IMG/VR virus record: IMGVR_UViG_3300030385_002649
Coordinates: 306,805-370,804 of that record
From: a virus
Length of the DNA stretch: 64,000 nucleotides
Reading direction: 5' to 3' (one strand)
Positions 8,534 through 17,774 of this stretch are shown one piece after another. The notes beneath the pieces are model-generated. The model searched no databases. It saw only the letters and a list, made by a program, of their open reading frames with translations, and was not told where the DNA came from. The position numbers were made by a program, and so were the translations under genes. Every line of letters starts with the position of its first letter. Positions within the stretch are counted from its first letter, which is position 1.

Positions 8534-11500
8534 ATGAATCCAAACGACTTCGACGACATCCTAGATTCAGTCCTTAATGAAAAAGGCGGTTACCTTGGAA
8601 AATCAGATTCCAAGAAAAAAGAGTCTGGAAAGAATCCAAGCCATGAACGCTACCAAAAAAGTCCAAAGCGCAAGAAACTAGTAAAAAGCATGACTAGCGA
8701 TTACGACAAGCGTAATCCAAACTCCCGCGATTTGAGAACCAAGAAGAGCACGGCAAAAAGATGGCCAAACGGAGAAACCGCAAAAGAACTGAAATCCAGC
8801 GGCGTCGACGTAGCCGGTAAAAACTGTGCCCGCCCAGGATGTAGCAAACCAGCCGCAGAGCTAGACCACGTTGACCAATCGAAAGCCACTTATACTAGTT
8901 CGGCCATCCCCAAGACACAAAACCTATGCAGGGACCACCACACACAGAAAACCAGAGAAAACGTCAAGAAACACGGGAAAGACGTAAACCAACACGGAAA
9001 AGCCAAGTCAGAAGGATTCGATAGACTGATCGACATGGCCCTAAACGAGGGAGAATTCCCTATGGACCAACACTCCGACGACCCCCTCAATGACAGAAAG
9101 AAAATCCGAAAAACATTCAAGACTAAAGTCGGCAGAAGAAAAGAATACAAGGATAATAGCAAGATTGAGCTAGAACTTTATCGCCACCCAGAAACTCCAA
9201 AAATTCTGATGTCTCCAAAGAAATCAACTGACAGAGAAGCATTCCACGCTGCAGCCAGTGAAGCCGGTAAACACCCAGATTATTATTCTGTCACAGTTTC
9301 AAAAGGCGACAGAGAAGTCGTTTATAAAGGGCCAGTTAGCAACAATACTATTCAAGAAGTCGAAAGTTCAAAAGGATCATCCTACGAGCCAGTAAAAGGA
9401 GGAGACAACGGAACAGGTGCTATCACCATCCTCGATATCCCATCAGGCAAGCCACAATTGTTTAACATAAGCGAAATCAAGGTTGGAGAATATACATTAG
9501 ACCTTTCTGACATCATTAAGATTGATGGTAGAGTGATTGATCCAAAAAGTCTAGAAATCATCGTCGCTACAACAACTAAGCCAAATTGGTTAATAAAGGC
9601 CGAGAGAGAATGGGCTAAAGACTCTGTTTCTAGAATGAGCGCCCATGATCTTGCAGTTCAGAAAACTCAAGAAAAGAAACTGCAACAAATCGCAGCCAGA
9701 AAAAAGGAATCCGTCGACCCGTCGTTGTTTGTGCATGATAAAATGATACAAAGAAAAAGAGCTTTCGAAGCCCTTAAGAGCAAGTATATCACACCTATTA
9801 GGGAACTTGAAAAAGAATTTGGCTTCGCTCCAAACACTCTTGACAACTTTAGCCTAGAGAAATTTAGTGACAAGAGACACGATCCTAGTAAAAACAAGAG
9901 ATACTTTATCGACCTGATTGATCATGATAGCGAAGAATACGAAGAACTTCGAAAGAAAGAAATCGCCAAAACATTGCAATCTTCTGGGAATAGTTCTAAG
10001 TTTAAAGAACTGCTTCTTCCAAGATCTGGTGAGTCTCTCGTAGACTATGAAAATAGAGTCACAAAGATTGAAGGAGTCGCTTCGTCTCGTGGCGGTCGTG
10101 GTGGTAGGAATGACCTAGTCAAGAAAAGAATCGCGATCAACAGTTTGCTTAGAAAGTATAACCCAGTCAAGAGAACAGAAGATGGAGGTCTGCAATGGAT
10201 GAGCTTCGGCCCAGCCCAAGAGCTAACAGGGATCGTTGAAAACATCTATTTGCTGATTCCAAAAAATATGGGCACCGTCACATCCTCTCTGACTGGAGAA
10301 ATGGAAGAATCTAAATTCCCAGAGTGGCTACAGAAAAATGGAGCTTCAAGAATTAAGGGCGGCATAGCTGATCCTAACCAGAGTCTTTATGGTGGCGGCG
10401 CCAAGAAAATCGTTGATCCTAACACGGAAAGGGGCGTTAAGCTAAAGCCTATTGACTTCGTTACTGATGAAGAATTGCAAAGCGCTATTGACAGTTATGG
10501 CAACCCCCACCTCACTGACGGTGATAATGAAGCGGTGCTGAGTAAGACTAAGGTTCTCGATACGTTCGCAATGAAGCCTCAAGAAGAGCGTCTCCCAGTT
10601 AGGAAGAAAGTTCTAAACCGCATCTATCGCGACATCGCCACGGACCAACTTGGGGCCGAACAATTTGCGTCCCTTCCGACAAATGAGAAGAAAGAAGCCC
10701 TGAAAAAGGCTAGAGAGCACGCTAGAGAATTCTGGAACACACCTCGTCCTAACAATAAGAAACCGTTCACAGAGGTTTTCGACGATTTCCTTTACGAAAT
10801 GGAAGTAGAAGGACAATACGCTCAAATTGCTACTAACTCCAAAATGTCTAAGAGAACATGTCCAGAATGTCGAGGGCGAGGCACAATCGCTAACGACGCT
10901 GAAGGAGTCGAGGGAGACACTAAAAAGTGCCCAACTTGTGGCGGCGAAAGGTTTATTGACAGCGGAAAGGCGAAGACTATTGACCCAGAGTTGATGGCAA
11001 CGTTGGTAGGCGACGCTAAGAAGATCCTTAGCCAACTTACGGCTAACAAGAGGCCAACGAAAAATGACGAAGATGCGGTCGTCAATGACTGGGTCGCAGC
11101 TTTGATGAAAGCTCTCCCGAAGGGTTTCCTTGGCTCACAAGACACAGATGGCAATGACGTCATCAAGCACCGAGCTCGCGCAATGCTTCTTAAAGTTCTA
11201 GAATCAGAGCAACGCCTAATGCGTTCATTCAAGACCGAAAGAACACAAGGTAACGAAGACGACACAGAAGGTAGCGTTTGGTTGACAACAACTCACGAGA
11301 CTCCAAAGATTAGCCGGAGGGTTCTGAGCCACCTATCTACAATTCCAAAAGCGAAAGAGATGGTTAGAAAACACATCGCCGAACCGAAGGCTGGGGTAAA
11401 ATGGGGCTTCCAAGCTGGTGGGGCATCTGAAGAAGGCCAAGTAACAATGCCTCATCAGAAATCTAAAACCCCAAGAGTAATGTCTATTAGAGAACTAAGC

Positions 11501-12463
11501 GAAAAATGGGAACGCTACCCAACTTTCATCGAAGTGAGAGCCTTTGCGAACAAGGAAGAACACCTACAATCGATGTTTAGAGACATAGCCAAATACTCCA
11601 GTAAAATGTCCGGATTCGTAGAAAGCCGTATTCACAGCCCGAACATTCTCAATATCCTGCTGGAAGCGTTCGCACAAGGCGGATCAGACGAGATCGATAA
11701 CGCTTTGGAAGAATTCAAACCAAGAGCTGATGAGGTAAGAGGAATCGGGCTTGTAATTGGTGTGGAACGAGAAGAGACTGACGAATTCTACTCCGACCCA
11801 AACCTGCACATGATCAAGAAATTGGCAAAAATTCACAAAGTTGACGCTAAGGACTCGAAAGTTCGCAGTAAGCTGAAGAACTTACTGATTGCTCTACAGT
11901 TAGCAGCTAAAGAAGCTCCAAACGAAGTTGATCCAACGAACGATGATGAAGATCTTCCTAGAATGGACCCAACCAGCGAGCGCGACATCGGTAGAATGTT
12001 GAAACACTGGAAGTCTCTAACACCAAGTTCCCAAAAACGTTTCAAGGGCCTCGCTAAGAACAGCGTAATTCAAGCTAAGAACTCGTCTTCTACGGATACC
12101 ACCAAAGTGAACTACGGTAGACTAGAAGCGACCGTTGCTAAAGAATCTTATACCGTGAAGTACATGGATATAGCGACGGGAAAAGATGGCGTATTGCACT
12201 TTAGCGACGGCCACCAAATGGTGTTCATTGTAGAACCTCTAGGTGAAATCTCCAGAAAAGCTAAAGGCCAATACAGGTCAGAGCTTCGCCAAAAAGGTCA
12301 AGAAGAACTAGATGGGATGGAAACATTCGACATCCCGCGACCTGCATCGGAAACATCCGAGTCGTTTGACCGAGTTGGACAAACCATCCTAGAGATGTTA
12401 TCGCCTAGAATGGATAAAAGAAGATCGGTCGACCCGGAAGACATTGCGTCTTTTATAGACTAA
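8534..12463 (+). CDS. Giant protein with HNH-like and zinc-ribbon motifs, 1309 aa
   Basis: One long plus-strand frame from an ATG preceded by GTAGGCAAC. Residues 98-136 carry an HNH-like cluster: C98-x4-C103, D111-H112, N130, C132 and H135-H136. HNH sites normally bind a metal and cut nucleic acid. Around residues 776-803 two CxxC pairs (CPECRGRG, CPTCGG) resemble a DnaJ-type zinc finger. Short acidic FD-x-hh-x3-L-x-E segments recur near residues 6-15, 163-173 and 1283. The protein is far larger than a homing HNH enzyme, so the domain may be one module of a virion or injected protein. The 3' end overlaps the convergent gene by 4 nt. Confidence 0.8.
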   Translation: MNPNDFDDILDSVLNEKGGYLGKSDSKKKESGKNPSHERYQKSPKRKKLVKSMTSDYDKRNPNSRDLRTKKSTAKRWPNGETAKELKSSGVDVAGKNCARPGCSKPAAELDHVDQSKATYTSSAIPKTQNLCRDHHTQKTRENVKKHGKDVNQHGKAKSEGFDRLIDMALNEGEFPMDQHSDDPLNDRKKIRKTFKTKVGRRKEYKDNSKIELELYRHPETPKILMSPKKSTDREAFHAAASEAGKHPDYYSVTVSKGDREVVYKGPVSNNTIQEVESSKGSSYEPVKGGDNGTGAITILDIPSGKPQLFNISEIKVGEYTLDLSDIIKIDGRVIDPKSLEIIVATTTKPNWLIKAEREWAKDSVSRMSAHDLAVQKTQEKKLQQIAARKKESVDPSLFVHDKMIQRKRAFEALKSKYITPIRELEKEFGFAPNTLDNFSLEKFSDKRHDPSKNKRYFIDLIDHDSEEYEELRKKEIAKTLQSSGNSSKFKELLLPRSGESLVDYENRVTKIEGVASSRGGRGGRNDLVKKRIAINSLLRKYNPVKRTEDGGLQWMSFGPAQELTGIVENIYLLIPKNMGTVTSSLTGEMEESKFPEWLQKNGASRIKGGIADPNQSLYGGGAKKIVDPNTERGVKLKPIDFVTDEELQSAIDSYGNPHLTDGDNEAVLSKTKVLDTFAMKPQEERLPVRKKVLNRIYRDIATDQLGAEQFASLPTNEKKEALKKAREHAREFWNTPRPNNKKPFTEVFDDFLYEMEVEGQYAQIATNSKMSKRTCPECRGRGTIANDAEGVEGDTKKCPTCGGERFIDSGKAKTIDPELMATLVGDAKKILSQLTANKRPTKNDEDAVVNDWVAALMKALPKGFLGSQDTDGNDVIKHRARAMLLKVLESEQRLMRSFKTERTQGNEDDTEGSVWLTTTHETPKISRRVLSHLSTIPKAKEMVRKHIAEPKAGVKWGFQAGGASEEGQVTMPHQKSKTPRVMSIRELSEKWERYPTFIEVRAFANKEEHLQSMFRDIAKYSSKMSGFVESRIHSPNILNILLEAFAQGGSDEIDNALEEFKPRADEVRGIGLVIGVEREETDEFYSDPNLHMIKKLAKIHKVDAKDSKVRSKLKNLLIALQLAAKEAPNEVDPTNDDEDLPRMDPTSERDIGRMLKHWKSLTPSSQKRFKGLAKNSVIQAKNSSSTDTTKVNYGRLEATVAKESYTVKYMDIATGKDGVLHFSDGHQMVFIVEPLGEISRKAKGQYRSELRQKGQEELDGMETFDIPRPASETSESFDRVGQTILEMLSPRMDKRRSVDPEDIASFID

Positions 12464-12804
12464 AGGCCGATAAATTTACCGGCCACGCCCACGATAATAG
12501 AAACAGAGATTTCGGCAGCCTTCTCCCAGAAGGCTTGTACCGATCTAGCTCCGATTGATGCATTTACGAATGACAAATTAGCCATTTGAGCTTCAACGTG
12601 CAAAACAAGATTCGAGACGTCTTCGCCAGCTAATTCTCTAACCCGCAATTTACCCATTAGGGATGCTAAGTTTTCTAGTTGTTCTTTATTGACGTCTTCT
12701 ACTTGTTCCCAGGCGTCTCCTGCGGAGCCTTTGGCAGCTACGAAAATCTGGCTGCCAAATTCTTTTGCCATGTCGCCTAAGGTTTGGTCCCAATTAATAG
12801 CCAT
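12460..12804 (-). CDS. Small protein with hydrophobic C-terminus, 114 aa
   Basis: Starts MAINWDQTLGDM and ends in a glycine/isoleucine-rich hydrophobic stretch (ISVSIIVGVAGKFIGL), with amphipathic helix between. It lies 2 nt after the lipoprotein gene and converges with the 1309-aa gene. Such short amphipathic proteins next to lipoproteins may be lysis or membrane-associated factors, but no motif fixes this. Confidence 0.65.
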   Translation of the reverse strand: MAINWDQTLGDMAKEFGSQIFVAAKGSAGDAWEQVEDVNKEQLENLASLMGKLRVRELAGEDVSNLVLHVEAQMANLSFVNASIGARSVQAFWEKAAEISVSIIVGVAGKFIGL

Positions 12805-12806
12805 TG

Positions 12807-13085
12807 TTACTCCGGGATTTCTGTTTTAACGAATTTTGCGCGGAGGTCAGCCAGGTCTTCATGCTTGAGGGCCTCTTCGATTCTAATCGTCCACGTTTTG
12901 ATCGTATTAAATTTTAATTCTCGTTCGAACTCATCCACAACACTGCTGTATAGTGTTAGTAAATTAGGGGTGGCAGCCTTGTAAGTTTTAATGTCGGCTT
13001 CGACATAGCTGTGGTTCAGGTTTGAGCACCCGATCATGAGCAATAGAAATACCGAAATAATTAATGTTCGCATTGTAGTCTTCAT
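12807..13085 (-). CDS. Small lipoprotein, 92 aa
   Basis: The ATG at 13085 has AGGA upstream and overlaps the previous stop as ATGA, so it is preferred over a start at 13157. The N-terminus is a lipoprotein signal: basic residues, a hydrophobic run and the lipobox L-M-I-G-C at residues 17-21. The mature part is helical and charged. A phage lipoprotein of this size could be an outer-membrane spanin-type lysis factor, although it lacks the usual proline-rich linker and no Rz-like partner is evident. Confidence 0.75.
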   Translation of the reverse strand: MKTTMRTLIISVFLLLMIGCSNLNHSYVEADIKTYKAATPNLLTLYSSVVDEFERELKFNTIKTWTIRIEEALKHEDLADLRAKFVKTEIPE

Positions 13086-13390
13086 GGTTGTTCCTTGTTG
13101 ATTGCATATTTGCATTTCGTAGCGACAGACATGTCGTCTATGTAGGATGTGATCCATTCAAAATCAATTTCAACCTCTTGACTCTTACAGACCTCCTGTA
13201 ATAGCGTAACGACTGTATGCTTTTTGATGGCTCCTTTGTTCTTCTTCATCTCCTTAGACATCGCGAGGACTTCCGCAACTTCCATTTCTTGCATCACTAC
13301 TGTGAAAACGTCTCTTGGTTTAGTCATATCATAGAGTCTTGATAGTTTTTTTGTTTTCACGCCAAACTTAATATCATTATAAAGAATCAT
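13082..13390 (-). CDS. Hypothetical protein, 102 aa
   Basis: A soluble helical protein (FTVVMQEMEVAEVLAMSKEM), coupled as ATGA to the lipoprotein and overlapping the upstream stop by 4 nt. No recognised domain; it belongs to the 13.7-12.5 kb operon. Confidence 0.7.
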   Translation of the reverse strand: MILYNDIKFGVKTKKLSRLYDMTKPRDVFTVVMQEMEVAEVLAMSKEMKKNKGAIKKHTVVTLLQEVCKSQEVEIDFEWITSYIDDMSVATKCKYAINKEQP

Positions 13391-13698
13391 GTTCTGTCCG
13401 TTAAATCTCCGAGTTTCCTTCTAAGAAATAAAGCACGAATTTGCTTGTTATCTATATAGTTCTGAAGCTGACCTAGATTAATTCTAGATTGTTCAATAAT
13501 AAATCTGCGACCGGGGGAAATAGTGACCACTCCGCTGCCCACGAATAACAATGAACCACCAAATCCTGTGACGTCCGTCCCAGTAGCTTCGGTATTTAAT
13601 TCAACTTCTAAGTCGGGCTCAGAAACTCCCAGTTGAACAATGCTTTTGCCTATGTTACAAATGTCTACGACGTCGATTACGGTTTCACTATTTGCCAT
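13387..13698 (-). CDS. Possible virion protein, 103 aa
   Basis: A strand-rich, glycine-containing sequence (GFGGSLLFVGSGVVTISPGRRF) with the look of a beta-structured phage structural protein. It follows the 209-aa virion-like gene after an 80-bp gap holding a strong hairpin. Family not recognised. Confidence 0.65.
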   Translation of the reverse strand: MANSETVIDVVDICNIGKSIVQLGVSEPDLEVELNTEATGTDVTGFGGSLLFVGSGVVTISPGRRFIIEQSRINLGQLQNYIDNKQIRALFLRRKLGDLTDRT

Positions 13699-13707
13699 AT
13701 GTATAGT

Positions 13708-13735
13708 TTTGTAGCCGCCCGAAGGCGGCTACAAA
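13708..13735 (-). terminator. Perfect 12-bp hairpin with tetraloop between two structural-type genes
   Basis: TTTGTAGCCGCC pairs completely with GGCGGCTACAAA around a 4-base loop that reads UUCG in the minus-strand transcript. It sits between the 209-aa and 103-aa minus-strand genes. There is no clear U-tract, so it may be an RNA-end stabiliser or a leaky terminator. Confidence 0.6.
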
Positions 13736-13778
13736 TATTATTGGGCTTAGATGTCGTGTAGAATATAGAGTCTAGGGT

Positions 13779-14408
13779 TTATGCCGAGGCGGCAGAAACC
13801 GTATAGGTGACACGCAAGATGTCACCACTAGTTACAGCTTGGTCGCCGCCACTAAAGAGGGCGTGTGCCCACAAAACAGGAGTGCCATTGACACTTCCCT
13901 TAGTGTCAGCGTCAGTGCCGCCTCCACCAATCGTGCCACCGGCGATGAAAACGCCAGAAACCGTTGCAGAACCCGTAATGTTGTAATCCAAAAGAGAAGG
14001 ATTAACAAGTTGTTGTGTCGTGGTAGCGTTTGGCGACCATTGGTTACGCTCGGTCTCCGAGTATGTGGTAAACTCGGTCCAGCCAGCATGCACAGCATGA
14101 GTATCAGCGGCTGCAAGAGTCGGACCAGGACCAGTGATTAAGCCCAAGGCCCACCCGGCTAGAGTTGTACCATTTCTGAAGTACAAGTTAAGAGTGCTAT
14201 CTAGACCATCGTCGGTCACAGCGTTCTTAGCGGAGTCGGACCACTTTAGTTGACCCTTGGCGTCGTAACATTCTACTTTGAATGTTCCTCCGATGCCAAG
14301 TGCCGATTTGTCTCCCTTATCTGGAGATTGGCTAAAATTATTCATTGGACCCCTTACTACGAAAGCCTCAGCTCGTTGCGAAATTTTCCATGCACCTGAT
14401 GACGTCAT
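13779..14408 (-). CDS. Virion-like beta-rich protein, 209 aa
   Basis: The sequence resembles a common class of phage tail or decoration proteins: an opening strand region (GTFKVECYDAKGQLKWSDSA), then NAVTDDGLDSTLNLYFRNG and a glycine- and threonine-rich C-terminal half. The composition (Gly, Thr, Ser, Ala, few Cys) fits an exposed virion protein. The assignment rests on sequence character and recall, not a search. Confidence 0.65.
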   Translation of the reverse strand: MTSSGAWKISQRAEAFVVRGPMNNFSQSPDKGDKSALGIGGTFKVECYDAKGQLKWSDSAKNAVTDDGLDSTLNLYFRNGTTLAGWALGLITGPGPTLAAADTHAVHAGWTEFTTYSETERNQWSPNATTTQQLVNPSLLDYNITGSATVSGVFIAGGTIGGGGTDADTKGSVNGTPVLWAHALFSGGDQAVTSGDILRVTYTVSAASA

Positions 14409-14423
14409 TCTACTTATATTTTA

Positions 14424-14957
14424 TTAAAGTAATAACCAATTTAAGATGTATCCAACATGAACCGCCAAACTAAAAACCGAGAAACAAATCAAAGTGGACA
14501 TTACAATATCAGAATGATTATCATCAGCCTTAGGGATGAACTTAGTAGACAAGTCCTCCTCAGGAACCTCACAGTACTTGCCCTTTTCGTCACGGCAAAT
14601 CCAACCCATAACACATTGGGTAGAACTCCCTATATCAATCTTACTAGCAACTCTCTTGATCGTTATAAAAGGACCGGCCCCAGTCGTCTTAGTCCAAACT
14701 TTCCTACCATAAAAAACAGCGTCCTCTAACTCCTTCTCCTTATCTCGCTTCTTCAGATGGACTCTAACGTCATTGTGTATGACTTCAATAGCGTTTAAAA
14801 GCTCTTGCTGGTCTATGAGATGTTGGGTTTTCAAATCCTTAATTTCATTCTCTACACGCTCTTGAAATAAATAGTCCGAATTTAGCCAACTTGTAATGTT
14901 GGATCCTAGATTGGTTGTTGCGCCCCAGTGAGATTGCGCAGGATTCATCAATGGCAT
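14424..14957 (-). CDS. Coiled-coil protein with C-terminal membrane segment, 177 aa
   Basis: Residues 30-80 are charged and helical with coiled-coil periodicity, followed by a compact part holding two cysteines (CVMGWICRDEKG), and the last 25 residues form one membrane span (STLICFSVFSLAVHVGYIL). First gene of the leftward run diverging from thymidylate synthase. Confidence 0.7.
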   Translation of the reverse strand: MPLMNPAQSHWGATTNLGSNITSWLNSDYLFQERVENEIKDLKTQHLIDQQELLNAIEVIHNDVRVHLKKRDKEKELEDAVFYGRKVWTKTTGAGPFITIKRVASKIDIGSSTQCVMGWICRDEKGKYCEVPEEDLSTKFIPKADDNHSDIVMSTLICFSVFSLAVHVGYILNWLLL

Positions 14958-14982
14958 GATATGCGTCCCGTATTTAACATGA

Positions 14983-14988
14983 TATAAT
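14983..14988 (+). promoter_or_regulatory. Possible -10 box upstream of thymidylate synthase
   Basis: A TATAAT sequence 10 nt before the thyA start in a short AT-rich divergent spacer. It is so close to the ATG that the transcript would be nearly leaderless, and no good -35 box is visible. Weak evidence. Confidence 0.3.
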
Positions 14989-14998
14989 CGAGGTTTGA

Positions 14999-15829
14999 AT
15001 GGACCAATATCTTAATCTTCTCCGTGGCGTTTTAAATGATGGTTCTAAAAAAGATGACCGCACGGGGACTGGGACGATTTCGGTATTCGGCACCCAAACC
15101 AAGTACGACCTCACAAAAGGCTTTCCACTCGTCACGACCAAAAAGATGCACCTAAAGTCAATCATCCACGAACTTCTATGGATTATATCCGGAGACACCA
15201 ATATCAAGTATCTCCAAGATAATAAGGTCAGAATCTGGAACGAATGGGCAAACGAAAACGGTGATTTGGGCCCTGTCTACGGTAAGCAATTGAGAGCCTT
15301 TGGTAAAATGGATGATCTCGGCCTCACACTTAAAGGCGACACTATTAGCATGCCAGGAGTTGACCAAATTTCTGAAGTTATTAAAAACATTAAAGAAAAC
15401 CCATTAAGTAGGAGGCATATCGTTTCAGCGTGGAACCCAATCGATCTGCCTCGCATGGCTCTTCCCCCGTGTCACATGATATTTCAATTTTACGTAAATG
15501 GCGGCGAGTTAAGTTGCCAAATGTACCAAAGAAGCGCGGACTTATTCTTAGGAGTCCCCTTCAACATTGCTAGTTATGCCCTTCTGACTATGATGGTAGC
15601 TCAAGTCTGTGGCCTAAAGGTTAAAGAATTTGTCCACACAATTGGCGATGCTCATATTTATATGAATCATGTCGACCAGGTAAAATTGCAGCTTAACAGA
15701 GAACCAAAACCACTCCCCAAAATGTTGATCAACCCTGACGTGAAAAATATTGACAGTTTCAAGTATGAAGATTTCACCTTAGAAGAATACGAGTATCATC
15801 CAAGGATTAGTGCTAAAGTAGCGGTATGA
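14999..15829 (+). CDS. thyA: Thymidylate synthase, 276 aa
   Basis: Converts dUMP to dTMP with methylene-tetrahydrofolate, feeding phage DNA synthesis. The family signature is intact: R21 in the dUMP phosphate loop (DRTGTGT), the catalytic C158 in PPCH, the Q-x-Y-Q-R-S-A-D loop ending at D181, N189, and the H219/Y221 pair. The length is close to the roughly 265-280 aa of bacterial ThyA. The adjacent 64-aa gene overlaps its stop as ATGA. Thymidylate synthase is a frequent auxiliary gene in large phages. Confidence 0.97.
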   Translation: MDQYLNLLRGVLNDGSKKDDRTGTGTISVFGTQTKYDLTKGFPLVTTKKMHLKSIIHELLWIISGDTNIKYLQDNKVRIWNEWANENGDLGPVYGKQLRAFGKMDDLGLTLKGDTISMPGVDQISEVIKNIKENPLSRRHIVSAWNPIDLPRMALPPCHMIFQFYVNGGELSCQMYQRSADLFLGVPFNIASYALLTMMVAQVCGLKVKEFVHTIGDAHIYMNHVDQVKLQLNREPKPLPKMLINPDVKNIDSFKYEDFTLEEYEYHPRISAKVAV

Positions 15830-16020
15830 GCCGGTTCAAGGAACTCACAAGGGTCGAGCGTGCCGTCAACAACGGAAACGAAGAGGAACTAAACTGGGCC
15901 AAGCAATATTGCGAAATGCGGCTCAGACACGTTCGAATGAAGAAACACCAAAAGCAGTGGGACAACCTGCTCAGCCGGATTCTTCAGAAACGAGCGGAAG
16001 CGGAAGCTGAGGATGACTAG
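15826..16020 (+). CDS. Hypothetical protein coupled to thyA, 64 aa
   Basis: A small, highly charged helical protein ([20 protein letters not shown]) whose start overlaps the thyA stop as ATGA. It ends 4 nt before a convergent minus gene. No recognised domain. Confidence 0.7.
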   Translation: MSRFKELTRVERAVNNGNEEELNWAKQYCEMRLRHVRMKKHQKQWDNLLSRILQKRAEAEAEDD

Positions 16021-16024
16021 TTCG

Positions 16025-16471
16025 TTATTTAAAATAGTCCATTACGAGGGCTAGACTTCTAGTCAAGAGGGATCTTGCTATCATGTCTTGGCTGACTCCG
16101 CTTTCAGATGATAAAAATTCAAGGAACTCCTTATAGTACGGATGGATCTTGCAGGTTAAGCGTTTAAACTCATCGGGCACTTCCAACATGTTAAGATCAG
16201 CCATCGGGTTATTTGGAATAAACTCAAACCTAAAAGTCGGGCCGGATTCGGTAACGTAAGGGTTAGCTACTGCACAATATCCTGGCACGTTGCCATCTTC
16301 GAAAAATTTAATGACTTCTGCTTTGAATTTGATGTCTGAGATATGATCTCGATAGATGTTGCCGTCTTCTATTAGATGATCATAAAGCTTTCGGATGTCG
16401 TCGACGGTGAACTTTTCTCTTAGTTCTGTATAGGTTTCGATTGAAACTCTAAGTTCTATAGGGATTGGCAT
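16025..16471 (-). CDS. Hypothetical protein, 148 aa
   Basis: A soluble globular protein (IRKLYDHLIEDGNIYRDHI; later VANPYVTESGPTFRFEF). It ends the 17.7-16.0 kb minus-strand operon headed by peptide deformylase. Family not recognised. Confidence 0.7.
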   Translation of the reverse strand: MPIPIELRVSIETYTELREKFTVDDIRKLYDHLIEDGNIYRDHISDIKFKAEVIKFFEDGNVPGYCAVANPYVTESGPTFRFEFIPNNPMADLNMLEVPDEFKRLTCKIHPYYKEFLEFLSSESGVSQDMIARSLLTRSLALVMDYFK

Positions 16472-16473
16472 TT

Positions 16474-16713
16474 TCAGCCTTGATCTTGTTCTTCTTCATC
16501 AACTTCCTTCTTTTGACGCTCTCTGTAAGCCCGATTTGCGTCCCGGTTCCTTTGTCTATACTCCTCTAGGTTATTCTCACGGATTTTCTTCTTTTGAATA
16601 GCGTCACAGGCTTTACAAGATGCTCTCTTGCCGTCCTTACGCCTTTTATCCGCGTTGAACTCTTCCATCGGAAGTTCTTCTTCACACTTTGTACAGGTCT
16701 TTACTTCGATCAT
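16474..16713 (-). CDS. Zinc-ribbon protein, 79 aa
   Basis: The N-terminal half has the phage-typical C-x2-C ... F-x-x-D-K-R-R-K-D-G-K-R-x2-C-K-A-C arrangement (cysteines near residues 7, 10, 33 and 36), followed by a long basic helix. This ribbon is known from the N-terminus of endonuclease VII-like proteins and from stand-alone phage zinc fingers; here the nuclease part is absent, so only metal and probably nucleic-acid binding is suggested. Starts as ATGA with the upstream gene. Confidence 0.75.
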   Translation of the reverse strand: MIEVKTCTKCEEELPMEEFNADKRRKDGKRASCKACDAIQKKKIRENNLEEYRQRNRDANRAYRERQKKEVDEEEQDQG

Positions 16714-17036
16714 TTTCCAGGTGGTCTATGTTTGTATCCAAGGTGGTAGATTGTCCATTGATGGATGATGAACCCTTGGCCGCACGATACTTCTTTCATA
16801 TTAGTTTCGATTGACAATATGATAGAAAACCTAAGCTCTTTATTGAGATCATCCACCTGCTTCTGGCGTTCAGAAGATCTCATAGGGTCAGTCGGATCCG
16901 AACTGCCGACCATCATGGTCTCTACCCATTTTATTTCGGTTGGGTCCCAGTCTGGCATATAATCAATTCTCCTACAGACCGCCTGAACTTTAGAGGTAAT
17001 AGTTTGTTTTTTAAACCAGGCAGCACTAACGGTCAT
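16710..17036 (-). CDS. Hypothetical protein, 108 aa
   Basis: A soluble protein starting MTVSAAWFKKQTITSK, coupled at both ends by 4-nt overlaps in the deformylase operon. It holds an SERQKQVDDLNKELRF helix and a C-terminal IHQWTIYHLGYKHR segment. Function unknown. Confidence 0.7.
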   Translation of the reverse strand: MTVSAAWFKKQTITSKVQAVCRRIDYMPDWDPTEIKWVETMMVGSSDPTDPMRSSERQKQVDDLNKELRFSIILSIETNMKEVSCGQGFIIHQWTIYHLGYKHRPPGK

Positions 17037-17275
17037 AACATGAAGTCATTTAGTTTTGATAGACTGTCGGGATCATAAAGATCAAATTGTTTCAACACCA
17101 ACTCCTCCCCGTCTTTCTTATATGATCCCAAAATGCTTAAACCAGAAATAAGAAAACAAAACCGAGCCCCCAAACGTCCCTTCTTAAACCGCAAAAACTT
17201 GTTATCATCCTTCCCACGCAACAATAGGCCATTTTCAGCCGCTAAAATCTTGATTACTTTACAGGCAGATTGCAT
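17033..17275 (-). CDS. Hypothetical protein, 80 aa
   Basis: A basic small protein (MQSACKVIKILAAENGLLLR) whose start lies 22 nt inside the end of peptide deformylase. No motif recognised. Confidence 0.65.
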   Translation of the reverse strand: MQSACKVIKILAAENGLLLRGKDDNKFLRFKKGRLGARFCFLISGLSILGSYKKDGEELVLKQFDLYDPDSLSKLNDFML

Positions 17276-17730
17276 TTTGCCAAATCGGTTAAGAGTATTC
17301 CCGATAAATGATCATACTCATGTTGGACACAACGAGCCAACATGCCGTCAACTTCCATCTCGAACATCGAGTCATCCAAGTCTTTAGCCTTCACTACGAT
17401 GCGAACGGGTCTCTCAACATCGATCTGAATTCCAGGAAGAGAAAGACAACCCTCGGCTTCAACGCTGGTCTCTTCACTTCTAAAAGTGATCTCAGGATTA
17501 ATAAAAACAAACTCATGCAACTTCAAATGCTCGTCTTTCAGCCCAACAACGAATATTTGGAAATCCCAACCTATCTGAGGCGCTGCTAAACCGCATCCGC
17601 CAGACGCATGCATTAAATCCAACATGTGGATGATACGTTTCTTCTTCCCGCTAGTCAGGATCTTTACTTGTCTCGCTTTCTTTTTTAGGAGACTGTTTGG
17701 GGCAATTATGATTTTGTCGGGTTTTTTCAT
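17254..17730 (-). CDS. def: Peptide deformylase, 158 aa
   Basis: Removes the N-formyl group from nascent proteins. All three family motifs are present: GCGLAAPQIG at 45-54, EGCLS with metal ligand C95, and QHEYDHL with H137, E138 and H141. It is slightly shorter than many bacterial enzymes and lacks a long C-terminal tail, as is usual for phage deformylases (well known from cyanophages, also other large phages). It heads a minus-strand operon of five genes. An ATG at 17730 opens the frame. Confidence 0.95.
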   Translation of the reverse strand: MKKPDKIIIAPNSLLKKKARQVKILTSGKKKRIIHMLDLMHASGGCGLAAPQIGWDFQIFVVGLKDEHLKLHEFVFINPEITFRSEETSVEAEGCLSLPGIQIDVERPVRIVVKAKDLDDSMFEMEVDGMLARCVQHEYDHLSGILLTDLAKCNLPVK

Positions 17731-17774
17731 TGTTGTATTTTATATACATATCTTTGTAAACGTAAACTAGGTGC

